Shown here: positions 32,801-45,205 of the stretch, in pieces
Layout of the letters: every line of letters starts with the position of its first letter
Position numbering within the stretch: the first letter of the stretch is position 1
Source of the DNA: Flabesymbios commensalis
Lineage: Eukaryota > Annelida > Polychaeta > Terebellida > Flabelligeridae
Assembly (NCBI GenBank): GCA_964017125.1
Contig: OZ024908.1
Location: forward strand, 60,891,521-60,955,520
Reading direction: 5' to 3'
DNA: 64,000 nucleotides
Made by a program: the position numbers and the translations under genes
The notes under the pieces: model-generated
Database searches by the model: none
Told to the model about the DNA's origin: nothing
What the model saw: the letters and a program-made list of their open reading frames with translations, nothing else

Positions 32801-35800
32801 GGCACTCGGTGAAAATTTAAGTTTGGTGTGCAGACAGGATAGTCAAACCCTTAGTCTTGAATATACATTTGTGGCAAAAAATATACATTTGAATATACAA
32901 ATTTTGCCGACATTAACTAAGCCCTGTACAGTTTCGGGCGAAAACATACCATTTAATAGGTCTATACAGATTTGGACAATAGCACACCCTTTCTGAAGAG
33001 ACACAATGCTCGGGATAGCCGAAAAGTTTTAACAAACTATCTGTCACTGTCTAAAAACATGAAAACCCTGCTTTTTGCACAGCACACTCATCTAAGCCTA
33101 ATGTTCAAGCCACAGAGCAGCCTTTGAATAAACACATGATACTGCTGAGTTATTTTATTGACCCTTGAATATGCAGTACATGTGTTTTCCATACGGTAGT
33201 GATGATACCTTTAGATATACCAAAATTGCCACATCTTGAAAATATAGAAATCGGTACAGCTCTAATACACCCAGCCTCCTTCTCATGACCAGACTAACAC
33301 AGCTAGCTGGCCCTGCTACAGAGCTTTGAGAATCTCTTCTCGTGCAGCAATAGTTTGACAGTCACTTGGCTGGTCAGTATATTGTTTACAAAGTCAACGA
33401 CATACTTTTTAAGCATGTGGTGATTGGCCAGCCAGAAAATTGGATTAGGCTCATGAATATGTTCAACAGAACGCATCCTACAGTGCTATCAATCATAGCC
33501 ACTAGCGAACGCTAGTGGACTGATAGTGGATCTAATGAATGATAATGTAATACACCATGTACACGGGAAGTTATCCTGGTCCAGTTTAGTCACAATTTAT
33601 ATGTGCACAAAAGTGTCCGAATACCCCAGTCATTCGTTCACTTATTCACCCATTTATTTCCACCCCCTCCCCCCATGATATATATTATCAACAAAATTCT
33701 GAAATATTATTCAATTAATTACCATTTTTTTAATATTACATAAACATTTTCTTCAATGCAAGGAAATAACAAAGGCAGTTACTAAAATTACATTCTGGCA
33801 CAAAGTAAACTTCAGTTTGCAAAATAAATGTGTTTTTTTAATGACAATATATAACGATAGTGTAGAAGTTTAAACAATCTGTGATTCAATATAACATTTT
33901 TGAACCACCACTCGAGTCGTGACCTCAAACATGTCGAACAAGAAGTAATATAATTATATTATTAAGCTACCAAAAAATCGTAACTTTAGGTTACATTTTT
34001 TTTTAATTCTAGCAGTCAAAGAATGTAATATATGACAAAACTTATTAAACTGTTATGCTTACCACTCCGAAAACAATAACTTGATTTACTTTATGCTACT
34101 AGCACCATATTATATGTGCGTAGATTCATGCAATGATTGAATAATCAGTGATTTATAATTATAATCTCATCTGCCTGATTCACCTACTTCATTTATCTGA
34201 TATAACAATACCAGTCAGAATTTTTAATATATTGCTGATTATATTATCGGAACTATCCTTTCTCTAAATATATATCGAAAAAGTAGATAATTAAAAACAA
34301 AGTATGTTTAGAGTGTTTCTGAAAGTGGATTCGATTCTGTACGTACTTTGGATTCTGGTTTCACACATGTGTTGCTACTACATATTATAACTACATCTCT
34401 ATATCTATCTTGTATTATTTGTTAGTGTAATATTGAGGTATGGTTGAATTATAATATGTACCGATAACAGTTTCCATAAGGTTATTGACATAATCTATAT
34501 CACAACTAACGACTAACTAACGATTAGATAATAATTTTCATTCATTTCAGATTATTTCTCTTTCATTTCAGGTTAACTCATTTAATTCTCATTCAAATTG
34601 TATAATGTACCGTACATTTATTTATTATGACTAATATTCTGCAATAAATTATTATGATTTATCGTAGTAGGGTAATAGCGCTAAGTAGCTCAAGGCCAGA
34701 CCCATACACGGTTAAGGTCATCTTAACTTCAAACACACTAAAAAGTTGAGTAATTTTTTCAGACATACGTGCCATAAAGATACATTAGGCCTGATACTAA
34801 TTTTCATCCCAGAAATTTCACAAGCAAGATCCAGATGGTACTGCCGCCTTTAGCCATCACCATATGACCAATGTTAGTTTCAAGCTACAAGAAAGAATTG
34901 AATGCTACAAATTATTAAATTTCTTTTGCGGAGGATAGTTTACACTTGTATGACAACTAATTGCCTGAATTGCGTGATAATTGTTTGCATTAATGTGCAA
35001 AACATCAAATTGTGCAAGTGCTTGAGGATGGGTGCGAAAAAATAAAGACAAACAATATGGTATGACCTTGTTCTTGATCTTTTGCAAATAATATATATAT
35101 AGCACCAAGTTATTAATACCTATAAGCATCTGTTGACCTGTCTAAATATCGAAATATGAAAATAGTTTAGTTATTCTTCCACTCTTCTAATTTAGTATGT
35201 AACATGACATCATTTAGCATTTTCGGTCTCCAGAAGTGTTAGTTGCGCAGTTGAAGTCTTGCAATTTAGAATTATGCCCAGAATATATCAGAGCGGAATT
35301 AATTTATTAAGATTTTCTTTGATTTGACATTGAAATGACATTATAAAGCCCCATCTGAAAGGGGACACTCAGAGTATCTGATTACACCCTCTTGATCGAT
35401 TGGTTCATATTATAACCTATCATCCAGTTGGTTATGTTTTTGGGTGATGTGTAGGCTTACTACACACGTATAAGGAATAGATGTGCGGGTATGTAATTTA
35501 CTTGGGGATATATATAGTAAAGCTTATCGTAGCATTTTAGGCATTATAATGATGTCGAATGATGGTAGAATTTGTTTTATTGTAGTTCCTGATAAAAATA
35601 TTATGGTTTGTTGCTCAAAATATAACTTCAGTTATTTCATGGCAGCCATTTTGAATTTCATGTTTTACAAAAAATCCGAGCTCCACATCCGCCCAGATAT
35701 CACCATAGGGGAATTAGCCAAGCATAATTAAAACAGAAAAAAAATCAGCCGAAACAATGTTAGGCGCAGTTTCACTGCGATATCCGGTTGTGTTGTTTTT

Positions 35801-36200
35801 TGCTTATATTTACATGAATATAGACTTTACAATATTTTTTTCTAAAAACAAATCAAATAATTGGCTTTCTCATACCTGAAAACATAAAAAAAGACATATT
35901 ATTTATGTCTCTATCGTACGTAGTTGCAAAATTATTCGTATATATATGTTTATTTTTATATACGTTGGCGGCCATCTTTGATTTCGCCATTTTGGACATT
36001 TTCTCGACCAATAAAAAAATGCAATCCCTTTTGTTCTTGATCTTCATGATATTTTGAGTTTGAATCAAGTGAAAAATCAATTTTAACAGACAATTTGCAC
36101 GAAAGTGTTATATGTGACATATGAGCCTACACTATTTATCCTATTCCGACCAGCCCCCCCATCAACCACGTATCAGCCAATTTAAAAAATATAGCTTTAA
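32800..36200. other. AT-rich intronic stretch, nothing recognised
   Basis: Apart from a SINE tail fragment near 33570-33645 and two 'ggcggccat' patches near 35640 and 35970, I find no repeat family, exon or RNA gene. The small ORFs here have no supporting features. Confidence 0.6.
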
Positions 36201-36207
36201 TTGCCCG

Positions 36208-36605
36208 ATAACTATAGACGTCAAATACTGACGTTTAAAGTCGATCCTTGCACTGAAAGAATTAAAAAAATATAATGACCCTGGACCCATAACATACACA
36301 TGTATAGGTATTCAAATGAAGCGGAAAGAGCTGACTAAGACATTTATGATGACTTCAAATTGAAACCACCTTTGCTCTACAATATAGCTTCGGTCGTTAT
36401 AATAATATATATATTCACTCGCCTTTAATTGTATGTTTAACCCTTTAACCGCCAAATTATTCAATCTGAATTTTCACCCACTTGAAGTTGTGTGTTGCTG
36501 ACGCGATCCACAACTTCAAGTGAGTGAAAATTATTCAGATTTGACAAAATGGAAGTCAACTGTTTTCAAATATTGCTGATTGATGTCACATTTTATAGGA
36601 TGAAG
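36208..36605. mobile_element. Truncated F1 element followed by truncated F2 element
   Basis: F1 (36208-36370) keeps gacccataacata, tattcaaatgaagcggaaag and the second part of the hairpin. F2 (36437-36605) starts TTAACCCTTTAACCGCC and is cut off after gattgatgtcacatttta. Confidence 0.75.
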
Positions 36606-36674
36606 AGCTTATGAATCGTGACAATAAGCGTTCTTTATAACTATACTACCTTCCCAATTGCGCACCTATATATT

Positions 36675-37131
36675 TTAACCCTTTCAGCGCGGGGACCGTC
36701 TTTATGCGTCAAAATCTGACGTCTGCAGACGGTCGTTGCACTGAAATAATTTAAATATTTCTAATGACCGTGGACCCATAACATAGGTATTCAAATCAAA
36801 GCAGAAAGGGCTAACTAAGAAATTTTAAAAAAACCATTTGGTCTCCATGGTTTATACAAAAATAATTCAGCGTTGTAAGGGTTAACCCTTAAAGCGCTGA
36901 ATTTTTTTTGGAAAATCCATGGAGACCAAAGGGTTTTTTTTCATTTTGAAATCATCATAAATGTCTTAGTCAGCTCTTTCCGGTCCATTTGAATACCTAT
37001 GTTATGGGTCTACGACCATTATACATATTTTTACTCTTACAGCGCGGGGAACGACTTTAGGCGTCAGAATCTGACGTCTACAGACGTCAGATTCTGACGA
37101 CTAAAGTCGATCCCCGCGCTGTAAGGGTTAA
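36675..37131. mobile_element. Two F1 elements in opposite orientation sharing one TTAA
   Basis: First: 36675-36885, TTAACCCTTTCAGCGCGG ... TTGTAAGGGTTAA. Second: 36882-37131, TTAACCCTTAAAGCGCTGAA ... CGCGCTGTAAGGGTTAA. The TTAA at 36882-36885 is common to both. Confidence 0.88.
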
Positions 37132-38371
37132 AGAGAAATGCTGGAGGGCACCGGGAAAGAAACCTTCTATGCTTTATGGGGAGACAGTGTGGACATAATT
37201 CGTCATATTTTCATGCGGAAGCCTGTTATTGACTGTTCTATATCGGGTATCTGCCGACTGGGCAGGTTTTTCTGGTGGATTGACTATTCCGGACATAGCT
37301 GCAGTTAGGGGCAGTGCGGCAGGAAACTCTGGACAAGGTTTCCAATCAGCAGCATAAGGTGGCCCGACGCCAGCTCAATGGTGCGCCAATGCATACCTAC
37401 GTGGCCCAACGCTTACCCGGCATCGTGGTGCCAGTTCCTGGTTGTTGGGAATTGTTTATAGAGAAACGGAATGCCGTGCAGCAGCCACTGGCTTTGGCCA
37501 ATCCCTAAGATGTTCCCTGTCCTGTTCAAAGACTGCGGCGTTTGATGGCTGGCTGTCGACGGTTCTGGTTGCAGACCAACATAAACTACCGAGCAACTAC
37601 CCGGCAAACGTTCGGGCCGGTGTCATAGACGGTGAGCCAACATCAAGCCAGCATTGGTTATTTACTGGGTAGATGTAGGGCCAGCGCTTAATTACTGTTG
37701 TATCTCAGACACTGAGGCAGCATTAGTTATAAGCATTTTAACAGCTAAATTAAATAATCTAGTCTTCTGACTGGCCTCTTTTATCAATATTGCATATGTG
37801 GTACTACTCAGCATATTTCGGCTGCGCGACGGCTATATGAGCTGACGTCAGTAGATGTATTCTAGGTTTATAGTATTATTTTTATTTAGGGATGTTTGTA
37901 GGCCTATGTTAAAATTAAGAGTGCCTTAAGTTTTTACTGTTTTTCATTTTCACATATCCTAGCTGTATGTCCTTTGATATAATAGACAACTAAAGCATTT
38001 AGAGGTTTTAATTAGGTTTCTACGCTTTCCAGAGTGTCCTTTTTTGCTACACGGTGTAGAGCACAGTGTAGCTATTTCATCTCTGATTTTGGTGCGGGAA
38101 ACAGATGACAGACAATTGTCGGTTATTTTATTTTATGTGTACAAATCGTAAAATTTATAATGTATACTATGTACATTTTTAAATTGCTATTGCTATTTTA
38201 AACAATGGATATTATTTTATTCTATAATTTTAATTCACTTATATGGTTGACAGGCATTGTAGAGGTCGTCTCGACCTGTTCCCATCAGCCAAAGTTAATA
38301 ACATGTTCAAAAAATGATAATGATAATTATAATGTACCATTTTTGCATGTTTTTAACTGGAAGTCAAATAA

Positions 38372-38486
38372 ACATGAGCAACAGACTGTGGAGTGTGGGG
38401 CCAATGTCTGTTTAATGTCGGGCCAGCGTCGAAGACGGTGGACCAGCAGTAAACTAGCATATTGGCTCAACGTCTCATGTTTACTG
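38372..38486. mobile_element. H-family element
   Basis: Core gggccagcgtcgaagacggt with arms ccaatgtctgtttaatgt / agtaaactagcatattgg and right end CTCATGTTTACTG. A fragment of the same family lies at 37600-37670. Confidence 0.75.
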
Positions 38487-38814
38487 TATATGCTCTCCAT
38501 CATTTTTTGTTGGCTATGAGTACATAATTTTGAGGTGCAAACTACAATTTACCGCTCAGCAAACATACATAGGCACTCATACTTCCTCACATACATCAGC
38601 AATTCCAAGGTTTCGTGTGCCACCAGCTGCTGATCAGCCATAATGACATGGGGACTCTATTACCCCTTGTGCTGCTAAGACCGTATCAAGCAAATTTCTA
38701 ACTGAATCAAAATTATCCATACAATTTGTAACATTTCTTGTGGTAGATGCTCAGTTAATCAAATAATTAAATCTGGGAGATGTGTATTTTTCATCAATAT
38801 TAATATTTTTCATT

Positions 38815-38875
38815 TATTTGAAGCTGGAAATTGCGTTAGCAATTCTAGCTTCAAATGAATGAAAAATACTCAAAA
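38815..38875. repeat. Orphan hairpin gaagctggaaattgc
   Basis: tttcatttatttgaagctgg / ctagcttcaaatgaatgaaa around aattgcgttagcaatt. Related hairpins are at 48084-48135 and 53236-53290, and a fragment is at 22820-22865. Possibly solo centres of an F3-like family. Confidence 0.65.
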
Positions 38876-39156
38876 ACAATTCAGCAGTAGAATGCATAAT
38901 TAATAGCAATACATACGTCTCTTTTCAACCAAAAACAAACAGGCCCGGAAATTGTTGTCAGATCCTTTATTAACTACTTGATTACTTTATTATACGTGTA
39001 TCAAACATGTTCATTTAGGTCGTGTAATTATAGAAAACTCCGGACAAGAAGACCGGCAAGACCGGATAATATCGGCGACTGGGGAGCGTTTGCGGCGATT
39101 TGTAAGGTATTATATACCCTGGCAGGCCATCTTCAACATGCTAATTAGCAGTAACA

Positions 39157-39456
39157 TTCATTCATCCATTGATTCATTTTCTCATTAATTTATTTAATCA
39201 TTCATTCATTCATTTATTCTTTCATCCATACATCCATTCATTCATTCATTCATTCATTCATTCATTCATTCATTCATTCAATCATTCATTCATTCATTCA
39301 TTCATTCATTCATTCATTCATTCATTCATTCATTCATTCATTCATTCATTCATTCATTAATTCATTCATTCATTCATTCATTCATTCATTCATTCATTCA
39401 TTCATTCATTTATTCATTCATTCATTCATTCATTCATTCAATCATTCATTCATTCC
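39157..39456. repeat. (ATTC)n microsatellite
   Basis: About 300 bp of tetranucleotide repeat with occasional variants in the large NCKX intron. Confidence 0.95.
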
Positions 39457-39524
39457 TACATCCATTACCTCATTATACCTATGTAATACCTATGTTATCA
39501 TATGGGTCTATATACGGCCATTAG

Positions 39525-39785
39525 AAATTGATATTTCTTTCAGTGCGGGGACCGTCTTAAATTAGACGTCAGAATCTGACGTCAATCTGACGTCTAAAGA
39601 CGGTCCCTGCGCTGACAGACTAAGTCCTCACGATGCTTCAAAGCAACATTTTGCATCTCTAAAACGAAAATTCGCACGGAACTGTTTAATAATAACAATT
39701 TTTTGTTGTCGAGAATGGCGACAGCAATTCGAGGCGTGTACTGGATCAGGATGACAATGATGAATTCAGACTTGAAAGGTTTCTC
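39525..39785. mobile_element. F1 fragment and F3 fragment
   Basis: Hairpin gtgcggggaccgtcttaaat ... agacggtccctgcgctgaca (39535-39620), followed by F3 pieces (ctcacgatgcttcaaagcaa, gacttgaaaggtt). Confidence 0.65.
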
Positions 39786-40027
39786 AGATATAGCAGTTTC
39801 GCTCTCCTTGCAATTACGGAACGAACAAATGGAACAAAGTTCAATAGTAATCCTGATTTGTTGCCTTGCTGCTCCAGCACCCCTGACAGATCACGATTGA
39901 AATCCCAGCCTTGTGAAGGAGCGAGGTCTAAAACCCCATTCATTTCATTATATGTAGCCTACTTTGGAAATAACTTTTCTGCCATAACGCCGCCATATCT
40001 AATGATGTTAAACAGCCAATACTAGAC

Positions 40028-40059
40028 GCTGGCCCAACGTCGGCCAACGTTGGGCCAGC
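40028..40059. mobile_element. H-family core hairpin 25 nt past an NCKX donor
   Basis: gctggcccaacgt pairs with acgttgggccagc around a short loop. Outer arms are absent. Confidence 0.7.
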
Positions 40060-40083
40060 ATCTGCGGTTGGTTGTTTTCTTAC

Positions 40084-40186
40084 CTTCCCCCAGAGGGTCA
40101 ATTGTATGAATCATGAGTTGCAGCACGCCATGCCTGAACTTGCCACCTCCTGTTTTCAGCACCGGTATACTGGAAGCTCTGCGGCC
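40084..40186 (-). CDS. SLC24A: NCKX exon: distal end of the large cytosolic loop
   Basis: Encodes 34 residues plus one base: GRRASSIPVLKTGGGK followed by FRHGVLQLMIHTIDPLGE. The segment FRHGVLQLMIHTIDPL is a near-invariant NCKX signature just before the variable part of the large cytosolic loop. The acceptor is a T-rich tract ending in ttcag at 40187-40188, and the donor is GAAG|gtaag at 40083. The exon starts in phase 0 and ends in phase 1. Its last base completes an Ala codon with the CT that opens the next exon, giving GEAKVHDKA as in family members. The downstream intron is about 11.4 kb. A short H-family palindrome lies 24 nt past the donor. Confidence 0.95.
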
Positions 40187-40534
40187 CTGAAATAAATCAA
40201 ACACAAGGTAATTTGTTTATAGACTCATGTATTATTCCTGTACACACTGGTAGAAGCGAAATGTACATTACGATAAACGTGGAAACCCTTATGTTATATA
40301 TAATGATTTTGTAGTGTGACTGTGTACCGGTACATAATTATGCAAATCAAACAAAAACGAAATGTAGGTTACTTTATTCAACGCTAACATGGTTAAAAAT
40401 AATTATTATATATTACAATATATATTACTCGTTTAATTTAGATGTTGTGATGATATATCGATATATATATATATTATATATATATATCAATATATCATCA
40501 AAACATCTTAATTAAATGAGTGTATGCGATAATA

Positions 40535-40870
<336 letters not shown>

Positions 40871-41187
40871 AATAGTAGTAGTAGTATCATTTATTATAGT
40901 CACATGTGTACATTTTTTTTTACAACATTTTCAGTATACAATAGAAAAAATACACCCGGCCTATAAGTGATCTTTATATATATATATATATATTGTAAAT
41001 TATTGTTTGTGAGGGAAGCTGGAGGTGAAGCGATTTCTCGATGATATAATATATCTATATAACTGATGTGTACATAGTCATATAATATAATTATGAGAAA
41101 TCTATAGACAAAAGGTAAAACATGTCATATGTGAAAAGTGAAAATAGAATAGATATATATACATATAAATCGTTCATCTACATTTTG

Positions 41188-41318
41188 AGGGGCGCCAATT
41201 GCCACTTTCTAAGGTGGCACTTGGCGCTCCTCCATCTCCACGAGAACGATCTCTGACGAGACATATTAAGCGGGCTACACATCAATGCGAACTCTAACGG
41301 CGAAATTGCGTTGATGTG
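41188..41318. repeat. Two adjacent small hairpins (ggcgccaattgccacc; acatcaatgcgaa)
   Basis: ggcgccaattgccac pairs with gtggcacttggcgct, and acatcaatgcgaactc pairs with aaattgcgttgatgt. Possibly an eroded element. Confidence 0.5.
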
Positions 41319-41496
41319 TGGTGCTCCTTAGACATTTGGCTTATAAATTACATTTTTCCTAATATCATACGCTTCTGCTATAAATTTTGCTAGCTGTCTG
41401 GGATATTTATCACACACAAATTTTAATTTTTCTAAATCACTGAGTGTATGAAAGGAGTCATTCTGTATATTGGAAAGAAGAGTTTGTCGGCAACAT

Positions 41497-41503
41497 AAAA
41501 AAA

Positions 41504-41566
<63 letters not shown>

Positions 41567-41571
41567 ATAGA

Positions 41572-41646
<75 letters not shown>

Positions 41647-41770
41647 ATGAATGAATGAATGAAAAGAATGAATAAATGAATGAATGAATGAATGAATGAA
41701 TGAATGAATGAATGAATGAATGAATGAATGAATGAATGAATGAATGAATGAATGAATGAATGAATGAATG
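41497..41770. repeat. Compound (AAAT)n-(GAAT)n microsatellite
   Basis: AAAT units to about 41648 switch to GAAT units to 41770. This is a third array with a sharp block boundary between units differing by one base. Confidence 0.95.
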
Positions 41771-41818
41771 TTGGTGATCTATGTCTACAATAAGTGGGTT
41801 AAACTTAGACGACCATGC

Positions 41819-41924
41819 CCAGCAAACACGAAACATCGACCAAATGTTGTACCAGTATTGGTCCACCGTCTACGACGCTGGCCCGGCATTGGTACAAAAT
41901 TGGATCGATGTCTCGTGTTTGCTG
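41819..41924. mobile_element. H-family element adjoining the (GAAT)n array
   Basis: Ends CCAGCAAACACGAAACATCG and CGATGTCTCGTGTTTGCTG, core ccaccgtctacgacgctggc. Confidence 0.83.
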
Positions 41925-42649
41925 TTCAGGCACCCCAATGTAAACATGATGATATCCCGTCAGACTGGGGGAGTAAACATGTAATTCAAACAGAAACGTA
42001 ATGTACGATAATTATTTGTCATCGTTATCACACGACGGATGACAACTAAAATAGGGGTTTGGCCCACAATGACATTTTATTGATCTTTATCAAATAATAT
42101 TATACAATATAAAATTTAAGTAGCAAAAGTAACATAAAGGATAATATCACATAGTTGAGAGAAGTCACGAGCTGCGAGCGTGGATATACTTACAAGTGGT
42201 TTGTATAATTTGATATTTAATGTAATAAATCATTGTATTGCACTACATTGAATAGGGGCCTATATAATAGAAGATTAAATTTAGGAAGGGGGTGGGTGGA
42301 TTAATGTTGAAAGCACACCTCAGAACACAAGTTAGACTAAGACTGACTGTGTACGGAGCTTGCAGTCCGGGTCATCCTATAAGGGAGGGGCTCGATCCCG
42401 GCTGATCCTTACCCCTCGCTAACCCCAGGCTACCTATCCCAGAGGGGTACTCAGAAGCCACCCCTCCTCCCCACAACAACGGTGACATATTATTATGTCA
42501 TTATTATTATAACCCATCCGCACTGTATACCCAGGCAGGTGTTCCAAAGAGTGACAAAACATATTTTTAACAGATAATTTATTTGTTTATAGACAAAGTG
42601 ACAATGAAAAAATGAGAACAACATGTCGTACGTACAGCTGGGAATCTAT

Positions 42650-43035
42650 CTGTATCTGTATATTACGTGGTAGTACGCACTATTGTGCTATCGCGCCACG
42701 GGAGTAACTTAGCAAGGCCTGTTATCATTCATGATATCATTCATAGCCTTATGTGCAAAGTACCCCACATTGTGGATTTTCTGGGGTCTCGCCGGATGGA
42801 AACTGCGCCTACGTCCATTGAGTTTCTTTTACGTCCAACTCAAAGGCAGTCAGACGAGCCATCTGATTTACGTGGTTCTCTGAGCCCCACGACACGACAT
42901 CGCTGCACGCATGTCGTAGTGTATACGGCACCTGGCAGTCCCAGGCGGTGACCCATCCAAATATGAACCGGGCGCGACGTTGCTTAACTTCAGTGATCGA
43001 GCCGACACCGATGAGCTAACGCCGTATGTCGTACG
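42650..43035 (-). mobile_element. 5S rRNA-derived SINE (SINE3 type), copy 2
   Basis: Same element as 26110-26476 and better preserved in the 5S head: GAAGTTAAGCAACGTCGCGC and GGATGGGTCACCGCCTGGGA on the minus strand. The shared body includes cctgttatcattcatgatat and atggaaactgcgcctacgtc. The low-coordinate ends of both copies share tctgtatctgtatattacgt. Confidence 0.87.
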
Positions 43036-44425
43036 GACGTATCTGAAAAATGTCAGTTGTGGCTATTTAAAAGAGTGTTCACTTTGATATTTCATTTGAG
43101 TATGGCGAAATAGTAAGCTTAGATTATTATAATTTGAATAATAATCTATAGCTGGGTTAAAATTTCAGTTTTAAACAAATTAAAAACATAAAATATTTAA
43201 AAAATATAATATTAGGTCTTAATTGTGGTATAGAATTTTGTTAGAGCGTCTTATTAATTGACATATATGTGAATACTGATGATTATCATGAATATATGTG
43301 CCCACCATCTGAACATAATAACATTTTGTAGATCTTACAGCTTCTTCACAATTTCTGTGGGGCTTTTGAATGTCCTTTTTGGAGGGCCACACTTAATATA
43401 TGTCGTACGGACAACACAGTATAAATTTCAAAATCACACATCATGGCATGTATGTTTTTAAAAATTATTTTAAAAATATAGGTTGAATGCTATGTTTCTA
43501 TGAAATAATGTTGCTGTATTATATGGTAATAAGGGACTTTAGAAACAAACACATTTTTTAATGTTGCACATCATCATGTATACTATTTTTTCCAATATAT
43601 ATATATATACAAAAAGAGACAAAAACAGGAAATTATATTACATTTTATATTACATTATTACGCATTTGAGTTATAGCACAAAAGATACATATATATGCAC
43701 TGAAGACCAAAATATTATAATAATTTATTTTGGGAATCTACATTGTTAAATAAAGTTGATCCAAAAAAAGATGAAGTTTCATCATATAAACAAGCTTGAA
43801 AAATACAAAATAGACAGACAGCCTTTTACATCTATTAAATTGGAAAAACAATGCTTGCATTGTACATGTTGTACTGAGAGGCAATTGTTTAGAGCAAAAT
43901 TAAAATATTTTCACAGTGAAAATATTTATTAGCAGACTATAGAGATACTCATGATAGTTTAATCCTTAGTATTAATAGCAGCGGCGGATTCCAAAATATA
44001 TATATCCGTAATAGCTACAAAACTTGATATGTATTAAGATAGCTGAATACCAGTGTTTCTCAATAAAATATTCATGTATTCATCTCTGATTCAATGTCAA
44101 ACAATCCCTAGGTGCCGTGTATTAGTCAATAGATTTGTTAGTTATGAAAAACCTTTTCAAATAAATGGTGAAGTTTTATACAAAAACCAATAAACATATT
44201 CAAAGGTGGAGAATATCAATATAATGTACAGGAAATGCTGTCCGTACGACATTTTATATGTCGTACGGACAGCATTGAAATGCCAATAGCATGAAAACTA
44301 ATGATGTGAAATATTTTAAACAGAACCAGTCAAACCTTTGCTAATTGGGATTTGTACTTAACAAGATTAAGGCTGCAAAATGTATTAATTAATGTGGAAA
44401 AAATGTTTCATATGTCGCACGGACA
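43026..44425. other. AT-rich stretch with four to five TATGTCGTACGGAC motifs
   Basis: The 14-mer occurs near 43026 (at the edge of the 5S SINE), 43398, 44262 and, with one change, 44410. At 44241-44275 it forms a near-perfect palindrome (gctgtccgtacgacat / atgtcgtacggacagc). Otherwise I see no gene here. Confidence 0.6.
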
Positions 44426-44934
44426 AATTATGAAAATAGCATTCATGAGCAAAAATTTGGCACAAAACAACCAATGTGGTTAAATTATCAACTATTTTGA
44501 TTTTACATTTTGCAGAAACATATCATATTAATAATTAAAGATAGAAACAATGTAAGCAGTTCACTAATTGAAAAATCTTGATCAAAATAGAAAAAACATG
44601 AAAAATAACTCATGTGAAAAAAATAAACAATAACAATGGTAATATGTTGATTTTTGGACATTTTTCAATCAAATAATAATAAAAAAAATTGCAACCATAT
44701 TAGTTGAGGTAGTTTTGTATCATATTAGCCCATAACATAAAAATTTCAAGCTGTTTTCAAAAATCAAATTTTTTTCATTTTGTGCATGGAATCGCCCAAC
44801 TTATGTTGTCATATATTGTTATAAATCTAAAACAATCAGCGATGCGCTCGATACATTTAAAAGTTGCACCATAGAAAAAGAGAGATAGACTAAATACGCA
44901 TAATATGTGCCAATCTCCGCAACTAAGATTTGTG

Positions 44935-45205
44935 CATGGTATCATGTGGGGTTGCCAGACTTGTAAAAGCGGGCTGTTGGACTTTGTGAATGGTATCTTG
45001 TGGGGCTGCTAGACTGTAAATGCGGGCTGCTAGACTTGCAAACGCGGGCTGTTAGACTTTGTGAATGGTATCTTGTGGGGCTTCTAGACTGTAAATGCGG
45101 GCTGCTAGACTTTGTGCATGTTATCCTGTGGGGCTGCTAAACTTGTAAATGCGGGCTGCTAGACTTTGTGTATGCTATATTCTGGAGCTGCTAGACTTGT
45201 ATATT
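44935..45205. repeat. ~56-bp degenerate tandem repeat
   Basis: About five units built of gtggggctgctagacttgta, aatgcgggctgctagacttt and gtgaatggtatctt. Confidence 0.85.

Larger units (their letters stand above)
22914..40186 (-). other. SLC24A: Partial NCKX (SLC24) gene, five internal exons
   Basis: This is the gene span covered by recognised exons of a K+-dependent Na+/Ca2+ exchanger. Five exons on the minus strand join in a single frame: exon lengths are 103, 362, 141, 120 and 137 nt, the phases run 0-1-0-0-0 and end in phase 2, and every junction uses GT/AG. The order of encoded segments matches NCKX proteins: distal cytosolic loop, variable loop, membrane entry, membrane helix, alpha-2 repeat. 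Introns are about 11.4, 1.4, 1.8 and 1.75 kb. NCKX proteins are plasma-membrane antiporters that export Ca2+ and K+ against Na+ entry. Neither the alpha-1 repeat and start codon nor the terminal membrane segments were found. The paralogue cannot be assigned from sequence alone. Confidence 0.93.

Noticed and set aside
38581-38660. Possible NCKX alpha-1 exon, because of gtgccaccagctgctg on the minus strand
   Set aside because: Translated in all three minus frames it does not give the AAGGSAPE motif or flanking helices.
42905-43035. Functional 5S rRNA gene
   Set aside because: Only the internal-promoter segments match; the rest is diverged and fused to a repeat body seen twice.
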